From CAZABP01 sp964483245 (GTDB taxonomy: Bacteria > Planctomycetota > UBA1135 > UBA2386), in NCBI GenBank assembly GCA_964483245.1, contig CAZABP010000070.1, positions 1 through 19,756 of the forward strand: a DNA stretch of 19,756 nucleotides, given 5' to 3'. Positions 8,399 through 15,670 of this stretch are shown piece by piece. A program made the translations under genes and the position numbers. The stretch's first letter is position 1; each line of letters opens with the position of its first letter. The notes beneath the pieces were generated by a model. That model was not told the origin of the DNA. It did not search any database and was given only the letters and a program-made list of their open reading frames with translations.

Positions 8399-11350
8399 AT
8401 GCGTCGCGCCTGGGCCGGCCTCCTGATCTTTTTCCTGCCGCACCCGTCACCGTTGGCGGCTCAGGACGACGAGACATGGGCGCAGGAGCTTCGGCTCGCG
8501 ATCGACGAGCTGGACAAGGGCCGCCTGTCGCGGGCGCAGACGAAGCTCGACGACATCCTCGAAGCCGCCGAAGACCCGGAGCCGGACCGGCCGCCGACCG
8601 AGATCCTGCGCACGGCGCAGATCGCGTCGTGGCGGATTGCGGAGCTGGAGGGTGAGTACAAGGACCTGCTGCGGGACCTGGCGGCAGCGCCGGCCGAAGA
8701 CCGTGCCGATCCGCGCGCGCTTCGCATGCAGGCGCGCGTGCGTGCAGCGGTGGGTGAATACGAGCCAGCGATGGAATCGCTCGCCGCGCGCCTCGAGGCG
8801 GAGCCGCACGACCATCAGGCCCGCGAGCTGTTCGGCCGGCTGCTGGCGATCGTCGGGCGGCACGACGACGCGCGTGCGCAGCTGCGCACGGCGATCGAGC
8901 TCGCCGGGCAGAAGCCGCCGGAGCAGGCACCCGATCTGGCGGCGGTTGCGCGCTGCCACGTCGCGCTCGGCACCCGCGACGACCTCGAGCTGGCGAGCGT
9001 GCTGGCGGTCGAGGCAATCCGCCGCGCACCGGAGCAGCCGGATGGCTACCTGGTCTATGGCGAGCTGAAGTTCCTCGCCTACGGCGAAGCGGCCGGCTTC
9101 CCCAGCGGCGAGCGCGACTACCAGAAGGTGCTCGAGCAGAACGGGGATCTGTGCGAGGCGCTGATCGGGCTCTACCGGCTGCGCCGCGCGAACATGTTCC
9201 TCGACCCGGGCAAGACCGAGGCGCTGCTGGTGCGCGCGCTCGGGCGCAACCCGAACCATGTTCCGGCGATCGTCGAGCAGGCGGCGCTGATCCTGGGCGA
9301 CCGGCGGTTCCAGGAGGGGCGCGCCCTGCTCGCGCGTGCGCTCGAGATCAACCCGCGTGATCCGCTCGCACTCGCATGGGCGGCCAGCGCCGCGATGCTG
9401 CTCGGCCTCGACGACGAGGAAGCCGGGTTCCTGAAGCGAGCGCATGCCCTGGACGCGACCACGTCGCTGCCGGACCGGGTCGCGGGGGAGCTGCTGTGCC
9501 AGCTGTACCGGTTCGCCGACGCGGTGCCGCGGTTCGAGCGGGCGCTCGAGCGCTCGGCGCAGGACGTCGACGCACTGCAGGGACTGGCGCGGGCGTTGAT
9601 CTACACCGGCCGCGGCAAGGAGGCGGTCGCCTATCTGCAGCGGGCGGCGGAGGCGCACCCGGGACGGGTCGACGCGTGGCGTCGCAACCAGCTCGCGCTC
9701 GAGGAGCTGCTCAGTGACGAATACCGCCGCGTCGAGACCGAGGGCTTCGAGTTCCTGCTGCACCGCGACGACCTCGATGTCCTGGCGACGTACCTGGTGC
9801 CGCTGCACCAGGAGGCCCGAGACGTGCTCGGCGAGCGTTACCGGCTCAAGCCGGCGGAACGCGTCCGCGTGGAGGTGTTGCACGGTTGGGCGGACTTCTC
9901 GGTCCGCACGATCGGGTTCCGCGGCTTCTCGGCGCTGGGGGCCTGCTTCGGCCGGCTGATCACGCTGGTCTCGCCGCGCGACCAGGACCTGCGGCGCAAT
10001 GACTTCATGTGGTCGGCGACGGTCTGGCACGAATACGCGCACGTGCTGACGCTGGCACTGAGCAAGAACCGCGTCCCGCGCTGGCTGACCGAAGGGGTCT
10101 CGGTCTACGAGGAGAAGCAGCGCAATCCGGCCTGGGAGCGGGGCATGCAGCGTGAGCTGCTCGATGCCTGGCACAACGGCGACATCGTGCCGCTGCGGTT
10201 GATGAACCGGCTGTTCCGCGGGCCGCGCATCCTGTTCGGGTACTACCAGGGCGGACTGATCGTCGAGTACCTGACCGAGCGGCATGGCTTTGCGAAGGTG
10301 CTCGATCTGGTCCGCTCGTTCGGTGACGACCAGGACACGGAGACGGCGTTCCAGGCGGTGTTCGGCGAAACGACGCGTGCGTTCGACGAGCAGTTCCTGA
10401 CCTGGGTGTGGGACCGCAAGTTGCGGCCACTGAAGATGCTGCCGCGCTTCGACGATGCGGCGATGGCCAAGATGCAGCTCGAGATCGAGCGGCGGCCGGA
10501 CGACCTGGAGCTGCGCGCGAAGATCGGTACCGAGTGGATGCTGCGCGGGATCGCGATCGACGCGGCGAACCAGCTGCGCGAGATCCTGCGGCGGGACCCG
10601 ACGTACGGGCCCGGCCTGCTGCTGCAGGGACGGATCCTGGCGCGCCGGGACGCGCATGCCGAGGCGGCGGCGGCGTTCGCCGCTGGGTTCGAGGCCGGCG
10701 CCGAGGACTTCGATGCGCGGATCGCGTACGGGCGCGTGCTCGAGCAGCTCGAAGACGTCGATGGGGCGGTGGCGCAGTACCAGGCCGCGAAGGCCTGCTG
10801 GCCCGGCTGCACGGATCAGAACGTCGCGCCGGAAGTCCTGCTGTACCGCGTGCTGCGCGCCGCCGGTCGCACCGAGCAGGCCTGGATGGAGCTGAAGTCG
10901 TTCGTGCGGCGCACCGGAAGGACGTTCCGGCTGCGGCTCGAGCTGGCGGAGTTCGAGAACTCGCAGAACAACCGCGAGGAGGAGGCGCGGCTGCTCGAAG
11001 AAGCGCTGCAGATCGACCCGTTCATGCGCGAGCTGCACGTGCGCCTGGGCAACGCCTACCGCGAGCTGCGCCGCTACGAGGACGCCGCGCGCGAGTACCA
11101 GGTCGCGATCGCGGTCCCGACCGCGCTCGATCGGGCCTGGTTGGACACGCCGGCGGACCAGATCCCGGCCCCGGATGCGCCGCAGGAGCGCGAAGCGCGC
11201 GCCACGATCGCGCTGGAGCTGGCGCGGATGCTGCGGCTGCTGCGCAAGGACGAGGAGGCGTTTGCGGCGCTGCAGCGTGCGGAGCAGGAGGGCGCCGGCA
11301 CGGACATCGCGGACGCGGCGGCCGAGTTGCGCCGCGAGTGGGGGCGCTGA
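8399..11350 (+). CDS. Exported TPR protein with embedded gluzincin (peptidase MA-like) domain
   Basis: The 983-residue protein begins MRRAWAGLLIFFLPHPSPLA, a clear signal peptide with cleavage near AAQ-D. The open frame extends upstream to 8165, but that part is Arg/Pro/Cys-rich and would hide the signal, so ATG 8399 was chosen. Residues about 25-435 are tetratricopeptide-type helices (for example ALEINPRDPLALAWAASAAM). Residues about 440-675 form a metallopeptidase domain with HEYAH at 544-548 and the third zinc ligand candidate E565 in WLTEGVSVYEE, the pattern of gluzincins of the peptidase MA-like group. A second TPR block fills about 675-983 (LHVRLGNAYRELRRYEDAAREY). All catalytic residues look intact. 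It probably acts outside the cytoplasmic membrane; the substrate is unknown. It is separated from its neighbours by gaps and seems to be its own unit. Confidence 0.9.
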   Translation: MRRAWAGLLIFFLPHPSPLAAQDDETWAQELRLAIDELDKGRLSRAQTKLDDILEAAEDPEPDRPPTEILRTAQIASWRIAELEGEYKDLLRDLAAAPAEDRADPRALRMQARVRAAVGEYEPAMESLAARLEAEPHDHQARELFGRLLAIVGRHDDARAQLRTAIELAGQKPPEQAPDLAAVARCHVALGTRDDLELASVLAVEAIRRAPEQPDGYLVYGELKFLAYGEAAGFPSGERDYQKVLEQNGDLCEALIGLYRLRRANMFLDPGKTEALLVRALGRNPNHVPAIVEQAALILGDRRFQEGRALLARALEINPRDPLALAWAASAAMLLGLDDEEAGFLKRAHALDATTSLPDRVAGELLCQLYRFADAVPRFERALERSAQDVDALQGLARALIYTGRGKEAVAYLQRAAEAHPGRVDAWRRNQLALEELLSDEYRRVETEGFEFLLHRDDLDVLATYLVPLHQEARDVLGERYRLKPAERVRVEVLHGWADFSVRTIGFRGFSALGACFGRLITLVSPRDQDLRRNDFMWSATVWHEYAHVLTLALSKNRVPRWLTEGVSVYEEKQRNPAWERGMQRELLDAWHNGDIVPLRLMNRLFRGPRILFGYYQGGLIVEYLTERHGFAKVLDLVRSFGDDQDTETAFQAVFGETTRAFDEQFLTWVWDRKLRPLKMLPRFDDAAMAKMQLEIERRPDDLELRAKIGTEWMLRGIAIDAANQLREILRRDPTYGPGLLLQGRILARRDAHAEAAAAFAAGFEAGAEDFDARIAYGRVLEQLEDVDGAVAQYQAAKACWPGCTDQNVAPEVLLYRVLRAAGRTEQAWMELKSFVRRTGRTFRLRLELAEFENSQNNREEEARLLEEALQIDPFMRELHVRLGNAYRELRRYEDAAREYQVAIAVPTALDRAWLDTPADQIPAPDAPQEREARATIALELARMLRLLRKDEEAFAALQRAEQEGAGTDIADAAAELRREWGR

Positions 11351-11351
11351 G

Positions 11352-11376
11352 CCAGTCGGCGCGCCGACCGCGCTGG
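11352..11376 (+). terminator. Weak hairpin after the TPR-peptidase gene
   Basis: CCAG at 11352-11355 can pair with CTGG at 11373-11376, and TCGG with CCGA inside it. The centre, GTCGGCGCGCCGAC at 11355-11368, is a perfect palindrome. It begins right after the stop at 11350. There is no T tract, so termination is uncertain. Confidence 0.25.
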
Positions 11377-11416
11377 TGAACGGCGGCGCGGCGGCGCTAC
11401 CCTTGTCCCTCCGCCG

Positions 11417-12622
11417 ATGCTGACGCTGTTGCGCGAGGTCTGGACGCGGGTCCAGGGTGAGCTCTGCTCGCGCAGCGGTCAGTCTGCGTACGAGCACTGG
11501 CTGGCGGAACTGAAGCCGCTGGCGATCGAGCGCGGCGTCTGCCTGTTCGAAGCGCGCAACCGGATGATCTGTGATCGCGTGCACCGGCTGTACCAGCCGC
11601 TGCTCGAGGAGCTGCTGTCGCAGGACCTCGGCACGCGCGTCAGCGTGCAACTGATCCCTGCCCCGGAACCGCTGGCGCCAGAGGAGCTCGGATTCGGTCC
11701 CAAGCATCCGATCGTCGACCAGAGCAACAAGACGGCCGTGCTGATGCTGAAGTCGCTGCTCGAGGATGGCGGTCTGCCGAGCCGCATCCACGTGCTGTAC
11801 GGGCCACCGGAGGCAGGGAAGACGTTCCTGCTGTCCTGGTGGGGCGCACTCAACCGGGTGCGACCGAAGATCCTCACCGGCGAGAAGCTGGTGGCGACGT
11901 TCCAGGCCGCGATGCGTGACCGGCGGCTGCCGGAGCTGCGCGACGAGCTGAGTGCGCCGGTGCCGCTGGTGCTGGACGAGATCCACCGCGTCGCCGGGCA
12001 TGCCCGGATCCAGCAGGAGCTGGCCGAGCTGCTCGCGCGGCGCGCCGGCATGGAGCAGCCGGTGCTGATCGGCTCCCGGCATCATCCGCAGCAGATCTGG
12101 CGCACGGAGTCGACGTTCACGTCGCATCTGATGGCCGGCTTCCTGTGCCGGATCGACTACCCGGGCCCGGAGGCGCGCCTGCACTACCTGCGCGCGCTCG
12201 AGGGCTCCGCTTCGCGCAACGGCCGCGCGAGTCCGATCGAAGCGATGGCCAGCAGCGCACGCGGCAGCTATGCCGAACTCCGGCGGATCTGGCAGCTGGA
12301 GCGCAAGGGGCTCGGGGTGGCGAAGGCGCCGTATCTGCGCCTGATCGGCCCGGGCGCGGTGTTCCGGCGGCTCTCGGAGCGCGTCGCGACGCGGCTCGGC
12401 TGCACGGTCGCCGACCTGCAAGGGCCCGCGCGCGCGCGGCAGCTGAGCTTCGCCCGCCAGGCCCTGAGCTGGCTCTGCGTGCAGGAAGGGCTCAGCCAGG
12501 CCGAAGTCGGGCGCTATCTCGGCGGGCGTTCGCGCGCAGCCGTCAACTACATGATCCGCGCGTTGGAGCAGCAGATGGCGAAGAGCGAAGAAGTGCGCGA
12601 GCGCGTCGAGGGTCTGCTGTGA
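11417..12622 (+). CDS. Divergent DnaA-like AAA+ DNA-binding protein
   Basis: The 401 residues follow the DnaA plan. A domain I-like segment at 1-70 contains YEHWLAELKPLAIERG and CLFEARNRMICDRVHRLY, matching the W-x2-L-x-PL and APNxFxxDWVxxxY pattern. An AAA+ core at about 90-300 has Walker A GPPEAGKT at 129-136 and Walker B LVLDEI at 184-189 followed by HRVAGHARIQQEL. A domain IV-like helix-turn-helix occupies about 330-401. Against E. coli DnaA by eye, the arginine finger (R285) falls on H237, the sensor II arginine (R334) on A286, and D433/H434/T435/T436 on S372/R373/A374/A375. R399, R407 and Q408 appear kept as R339, R347 and Q348. It may be the lineage's diverged initiator or a DnaA paralog acting as regulator or helicase loader. 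Its stop overlaps the tmk start. Confidence 0.82.
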   Translation: MLTLLREVWTRVQGELCSRSGQSAYEHWLAELKPLAIERGVCLFEARNRMICDRVHRLYQPLLEELLSQDLGTRVSVQLIPAPEPLAPEELGFGPKHPIVDQSNKTAVLMLKSLLEDGGLPSRIHVLYGPPEAGKTFLLSWWGALNRVRPKILTGEKLVATFQAAMRDRRLPELRDELSAPVPLVLDEIHRVAGHARIQQELAELLARRAGMEQPVLIGSRHHPQQIWRTESTFTSHLMAGFLCRIDYPGPEARLHYLRALEGSASRNGRASPIEAMASSARGSYAELRRIWQLERKGLGVAKAPYLRLIGPGAVFRRLSERVATRLGCTVADLQGPARARQLSFARQALSWLCVQEGLSQAEVGRYLGGRSRAAVNYMIRALEQQMAKSEEVRERVEGLL

Positions 12623-13248
12623 GCCGCTGGTTCGCGCTCGAGGGGATCGACGGTTGCGGCAAGTCGGTGCAGACGCGGCTGTTGGTGGCGGCGTTGCAGC
12701 AGGAGGGGCATGCAGTCCACCATTTGCGCGAGCCAGGATCGACGCCGCTCGGTGAGGCACTGCGCGCGCTGCTCTTGGCACCGTCGACCGGCGCGCTGTC
12801 ACCACTCAGCGAAGCCCTGCTGTTCAGTGCGGCGCGGGCCGAATATGTCCGCCAGGCAGTCGCGCCCGCGCTGGCCGCGGGCGGCGTCGTCGTCGCCGAG
12901 CGGAGCTATCTCTCGACGTTCGTGTATCAGGGCGCCGCTGCGGGCACGGCAGCCGTTCCAGCGGAGCTGCTGGCGCAGATCACCGCCGCCGTGCACGGCG
13001 ACTGCTGGCCGGACCGGATCTTCCTGCTCGATGTGCCGGACGAAGTGGCGGCAGCGCGCCGCAGCCAGCGTCGCCAGGACCGGTTCGAGCAGGATGGCGC
13101 GCGATTGCGCGCGGTTGCGCGGGCGTTCCGCGAAGTGGCAGCGCAGGATCCGCGCGTGGACCTGGTGCCGGCGACCGGCACGATCGAGCAGGTGCACCAA
13201 CGCCTGCGTGCCCTCGTGGCTGCGCGCCTCGAGGTGCCACGTGGCTGA
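12619..13248 (+). CDS. tmk: Thymidylate kinase
   Basis: Tmk phosphorylates dTMP to dTDP in the cytoplasm, the last dedicated step toward dTTP. The 209-residue product has the family length. It shows the P-loop GIDGCGKS at 9-16, the REPGSTPLGE motif at 37-46, ERSYLSTFVYQG in place of the common DRYxxSxxAYQG, and a lid region ending RRQDRFEQDG. The start is a GTG that overlaps the stop of the DnaA-like gene (GTGA), with GAGG seven bases upstream; no ATG is available near the family N terminus. The gene overlaps holB by eight bases, and this tmk-holB pairing is widespread in bacteria. It is complete, with no motif lost. Confidence 0.94.
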   Translation: MSRWFALEGIDGCGKSVQTRLLVAALQQEGHAVHHLREPGSTPLGEALRALLLAPSTGALSPLSEALLFSAARAEYVRQAVAPALAAGGVVVAERSYLSTFVYQGAAAGTAAVPAELLAQITAAVHGDCWPDRIFLLDVPDEVAAARRSQRRQDRFEQDGARLRAVARAFREVAAQDPRVDLVPATGTIEQVHQRLRALVAARLEVPRG

Positions 13249-14209
13249 ACCGATCCTGCTCGGGCAGGGACACCCGCTGGAACTGCTGCACGCGCGCGCA
13301 CGTGCGCAGACGCTGCCGCATGCGCTGCTCGTCTGCGGTGCGTCCGGCAGCGGCAAGTCCACGTTGCTGAGCGCGCTTGCACAAGCGCTGCTGTGTCCCG
13401 CCCCGCGCGAGCGCCCGGCGTGCGGGACGTGCAGCACGTGCCGGCGCGTCGCGAGCGGCCAGCACCCGGACCTGCACCGGCTCGAGCCGCTGGAGGACAA
13501 GAAGGAGATCAGCTCCGATTCGATCCGCGACGTGCTGGCGGCGCTGCAGCTGCGCTCCTTCGAAGGCGGCGCCCGCGTGTTGGTCGTCGACCCGGCCGAC
13601 ACCCTGAACGAGACCGGGCAGAACATCCTGCTGAAGACCCTCGAAGAACCCTGGCCTGACACCTGGGTGTTGCTCGCCAGCTCCCGGCCGGATGCGCTGT
13701 TGCCGACCGTGCGCTCGCGCTGTGCCACACTGCGGCTGCGGCCGGTCACCGAACCGGAGCTGCGCGCGCTGTTGCGCGCGGAGGGTGCCGATCCAGCGGC
13801 GCTCGAGTTCGCAGTGCGGCATGCCGGCGGCGCCGTCGGCGTCGCGCGCGAGCTGCTCGATCCGTTCTGGGTGCCGCTCGCAGCGCGGATCGCGAACTGG
13901 GCCGCCGGTGGCGACGAAGACCCGATCGAGCTCGCCGCGGCGCTGCTCGCCGGCGCCAGCGAACAGCGGGACAAGGCGCGGCAGGAGAAAGCGCGGCGCG
14001 TTCGGTATTCGTTCGTGATCCTGCGCGCCTGCCTGCGTGCGCAGCTGCGCACTGCGCTTGCCGAGCCCTCGGCGGCGACCTACTCTCCCGCGTCGGTCGA
14101 GCGATGGGTCGCCAGCATCGAGCAACTGTTCGCTGCAGAAGCGGATCTCGCAGTGCACATCCCGGTGGAGCAGACGCTCACCGCGGTGTTGCTGCGCGGA
14201 GCCGGCTGA
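13241..14209 (+). CDS. holB: DNA polymerase III delta' subunit (clamp loader)
   Basis: HolB is part of the clamp loader that places the sliding clamp on primed DNA. The 322-residue protein has Walker A GASGSGKS at 33-40, a zinc-binding cysteine set at C52, C61, C64 and C67, and then HPD. LNETGQNILLKTLEEP at 122-137 is the conserved clamp-loader block, and SRC at 159-161 holds the arginine finger. The Walker B position reads VLVVDPAD at 113-120, lacking the DE pair of ATPase-active DnaX. This fits delta' rather than tau/gamma, although the P-loop itself is intact. The GTG start at 13241 overlaps the end of tmk by eight bases and yields the typical N terminus. The C-terminal third is helical and weakly conserved, as usual. 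Confidence 0.9.
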   Translation: MAEPILLGQGHPLELLHARARAQTLPHALLVCGASGSGKSTLLSALAQALLCPAPRERPACGTCSTCRRVASGQHPDLHRLEPLEDKKEISSDSIRDVLAALQLRSFEGGARVLVVDPADTLNETGQNILLKTLEEPWPDTWVLLASSRPDALLPTVRSRCATLRLRPVTEPELRALLRAEGADPAALEFAVRHAGGAVGVARELLDPFWVPLAARIANWAAGGDEDPIELAAALLAGASEQRDKARQEKARRVRYSFVILRACLRAQLRTALAEPSAATYSPASVERWVASIEQLFAAEADLAVHIPVEQTLTAVLLRGAG

Positions 14210-14323
14210 TCCTTCGTGAGATCGCTATCCGGGTCGGTGACGGGCAGGATGCCTGCGCTTCGACCGGTGGGGGGCGGAGCCGGGCCTGGTCAGCCGGCAC
14301 CGCGATCAAGGGCGGTTCGTCCA

Positions 14324-14351
14324 TTGCCGATAACGATTCGGGCGCCATACG
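14324..14351 (+). promoter_or_regulatory. Tentative promoter for the Minf_1886 gene
   Basis: TTGCCG at 14324-14329 and CATACG at 14346-14351, 16 bases apart, resemble a sigma-70 pair (four and three matches of six). They lie about 35 bases before the start codon, in the 177-base gap after holB. Such partial matches are expected by chance, so this is a suggestion only. Confidence 0.2.
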
Positions 14352-14370
14352 TGCCCGTGTCCGAGCGAGC

Positions 14371-14376
14371 AGGAGG
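14371..14376 (+). promoter_or_regulatory. Strong Shine-Dalgarno site deciding the Minf_1886 start
   Basis: AGGAGG is the strongest ribosome binding site seen in the window. It lies four bases before GTG 14381 and ten before ATG 14387, both in frame. It excludes the longer frame upstream and leaves a two-codon uncertainty in the start. Confidence 0.7.
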
Positions 14377-14386
14377 AACCGTGTCG

Positions 14387-14815
14387 ATGGCATTCCTATC
14401 CGCGAGTGACGACCTCGAAGACCGGATCAGCGAGGTGCGCCGCCGTGATCGTCGGTTCGCGCGCCATGCGTACTTCTTCGTGCTCGATGCACTCGACTAC
14501 ACGATGTTGCGGCTCGGCCGCGACGCGCTGACCGGTGAGGAGCGCCACGTCGGCGGCAAGGAGCTGCTGCTCGGGATCCAGGACTACGCGTTCGAGCAGT
14601 TCGGCGCCCTGGCGGTGCTCGTGTTCGAACAGTGGGACGTGCGCACCAGTGAGGACTTCGGCGAGATCGTGTTCAACCTGATCGACGCCGGCCTGTTGAG
14701 CCGCCGGCCGCAGGACACACGCCTGGACTTTGCCGGCGGCAGCGAGTTCATGCTGCACTTCGCGCACAAGCGCCAGGAGTGCCTGGCGCACATCCGCGAG
14801 CCGAGCCGGCAGTAG
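14387..14815 (+). CDS. Minf_1886 family protein
   Basis: This 142-residue protein matches the Minf_1886 family, conserved in Planctomycetes, Verrucomicrobia and related phyla and of unknown function. The family pattern is visible as HAYFFVLDALDY at 27-38, GGKELLLGIQDYAFEQFG at 56-73, a conserved W83, and TSEDFGEIVFNLIDAGLL at 87-104. No signal peptide or membrane segment is present, so it is presumably cytoplasmic. The start is ATG 14387 (GTG 14381 possible), set by AGGAGG at 14371. It stands alone between holB and a convergent gene, with its own strong ribosome binding site and a possible promoter. Its main value here is as a marker of the PVC group. Family assignment is from memory of the conserved blocks. 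Confidence 0.85.
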   Translation: MAFLSASDDLEDRISEVRRRDRRFARHAYFFVLDALDYTMLRLGRDALTGEERHVGGKELLLGIQDYAFEQFGALAVLVFEQWDVRTSEDFGEIVFNLIDAGLLSRRPQDTRLDFAGGSEFMLHFAHKRQECLAHIREPSRQ

Positions 14816-14830
14816 CTCGAAGCAGCGGAG

Positions 14831-14856
14831 CCGCGGCGCCAATGGCGGCGCCGCGG
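14831..14856 (+). terminator. Hairpin terminator after the Minf_1886 gene
   Basis: CCGCGGCGCC at 14831-14840 pairs perfectly with GGCGCCGCGG at 14847-14856 around a six-base loop. It begins 15 bases after the stop and lies between two convergent genes. There is no T tract, but an unbroken ten-pair GC stem is a credible terminator in such a genome. Confidence 0.55.
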
Positions 14857-14861
14857 GGGGA

Positions 14862-14887
14862 GTCGGCGCCCGCGCGCGGGCGCCGAC
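14862..14887 (-). terminator. Hairpin terminator between convergent genes
   Basis: GTCGGCGCCCG at 14862-14872 pairs perfectly with CGGGCGCCGAC at 14877-14887 around CGCG. It lies ten bases beyond the end of the minus-strand DUF2911-like gene and probably stops that transcript. Together with the adjacent hairpin it could act in both directions. A further six-base stem (14891-14896 with 14900-14905) is centred on the stop codon itself. Confidence 0.55.
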
Positions 14888-14896
14888 GCGGATCGC

Positions 14897-15514
14897 TCAG
14901 CGATCGCCGTCCTTGGCCTTCTCCTTCTTCGGATCGGCCTTCTCGGCGGAGGCTTCCTCGGCCTTCTTCTCGCCGTCCGGCGCGCCCGCGCTGATGTCGA
15001 TCATTCCCATCTTGTTGCCGAAGCCGAGGTAGATGCCAGCGGCCTTCGTGCCGCTCGCGTACAGCGCGAGCACGAGGCGCTGGTGCTCCTGGCCCTCGCC
15101 GCCACCGTCCATCAGCTGCAGCGGCACCGTGATCGTCGAGCTGTCGCTCTTCAGCACGATCGTCCAGGCGAACTGGTCGTCGAGCTTGAACATCAACTTG
15201 TACTCGCCGGCCGCGACGCTCTGGCCGCCAACCGTGATGTCAGTCTTGGTCGCAAATGTGCCGAGCGGCGAGTTCTCGGCCGAGTCGTTGTAGCGCTTGC
15301 GCGCGGCATCGCGGCGGCTCTGGTCTTCAAGCACTTTGGCCCAATTCCCGGCGGCCCAGGTGATCGACGTGTAGTTCAGCGTGACCGCCAGCCCGTTGGG
15401 GTACGAGACCTTCTGCTCGACCGTCGGGGCGTTGCGGTTCGTGCTGCCCATCTGCTGGGCAACAGCCGGCGCGACCAGCGCGGCGGCGAGGAGAGCGGAG
15501 GTGATGAGCTTCAT
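14897..15514 (-). CDS. Small exported protein, DUF2911-like
   Basis: The 205-residue protein begins MKLITSALLAAALVAPAVAQ, a textbook signal peptide with cleavage near residue 19 or 20. The mature domain at about 30-175 resembles DUF2911: a VSYPNGLAVTLNYTSITW strand block, an insert rich in charged residues, then TDITVGGQSVAAGEYKLMF and AWTIVLKSD, matching that family's pattern of an AGxY turn followed by a W-x-I-x-(L/F) strand. The C-terminal 25 residues are a Lys/Glu/Ala-rich tail, probably disordered. The start has AAGGA two bases upstream. It lies downstream of the S41 protease on the same strand but is separated by a strong terminator, so it probably has its own promoter in 15515-15634. 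The molecular function of the family is unknown. The match is moderate and made by eye. Confidence 0.8.
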   Translation of the reverse strand: MKLITSALLAAALVAPAVAQQMGSTNRNAPTVEQKVSYPNGLAVTLNYTSITWAAGNWAKVLEDQSRRDAARKRYNDSAENSPLGTFATKTDITVGGQSVAAGEYKLMFKLDDQFAWTIVLKSDSSTITVPLQLMDGGGEGQEHQRLVLALYASGTKAAGIYLGFGNKMGMIDISAGAPDGEKKAEEASAEKADPKKEKAKDGDR

Positions 15515-15634
15515 GATCCTTGCTTTCGTAGGGGGGGTTCGAGGCCGGAGTCTACCGGCGACTCGTACCTACGCAGCAGGATGCGCATGCGCGGGCCCGC
15601 AAAGGGCTGGTTGCGCGCCCGGGGCTCGCAAGTG

Positions 15635-15670
15635 CCGGCGCCAGCGGCCCCCTGGGGGGCCGCGCGCCGG
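15635..15670 (-). terminator. Terminator of the S41 protease gene
   Basis: An extended stem pairs CCGGCGC at 15635-15641 with GCGCCGG at 15664-15670 and GCGGCCCC at 15644-15651 with GGGGCCGC at 15656-15663. That gives fifteen pairs with one two-base bulge and a four-base loop. It begins directly at the stop codon of the minus-strand protease gene. Confidence 0.6.

Noticed and set aside
8447..12805. Open frame of 1452 codons on the minus strand
   Set aside because: It mirrors the TPR-peptidase and DnaA-like genes and is compositionally odd, with no signal, motif or start context.
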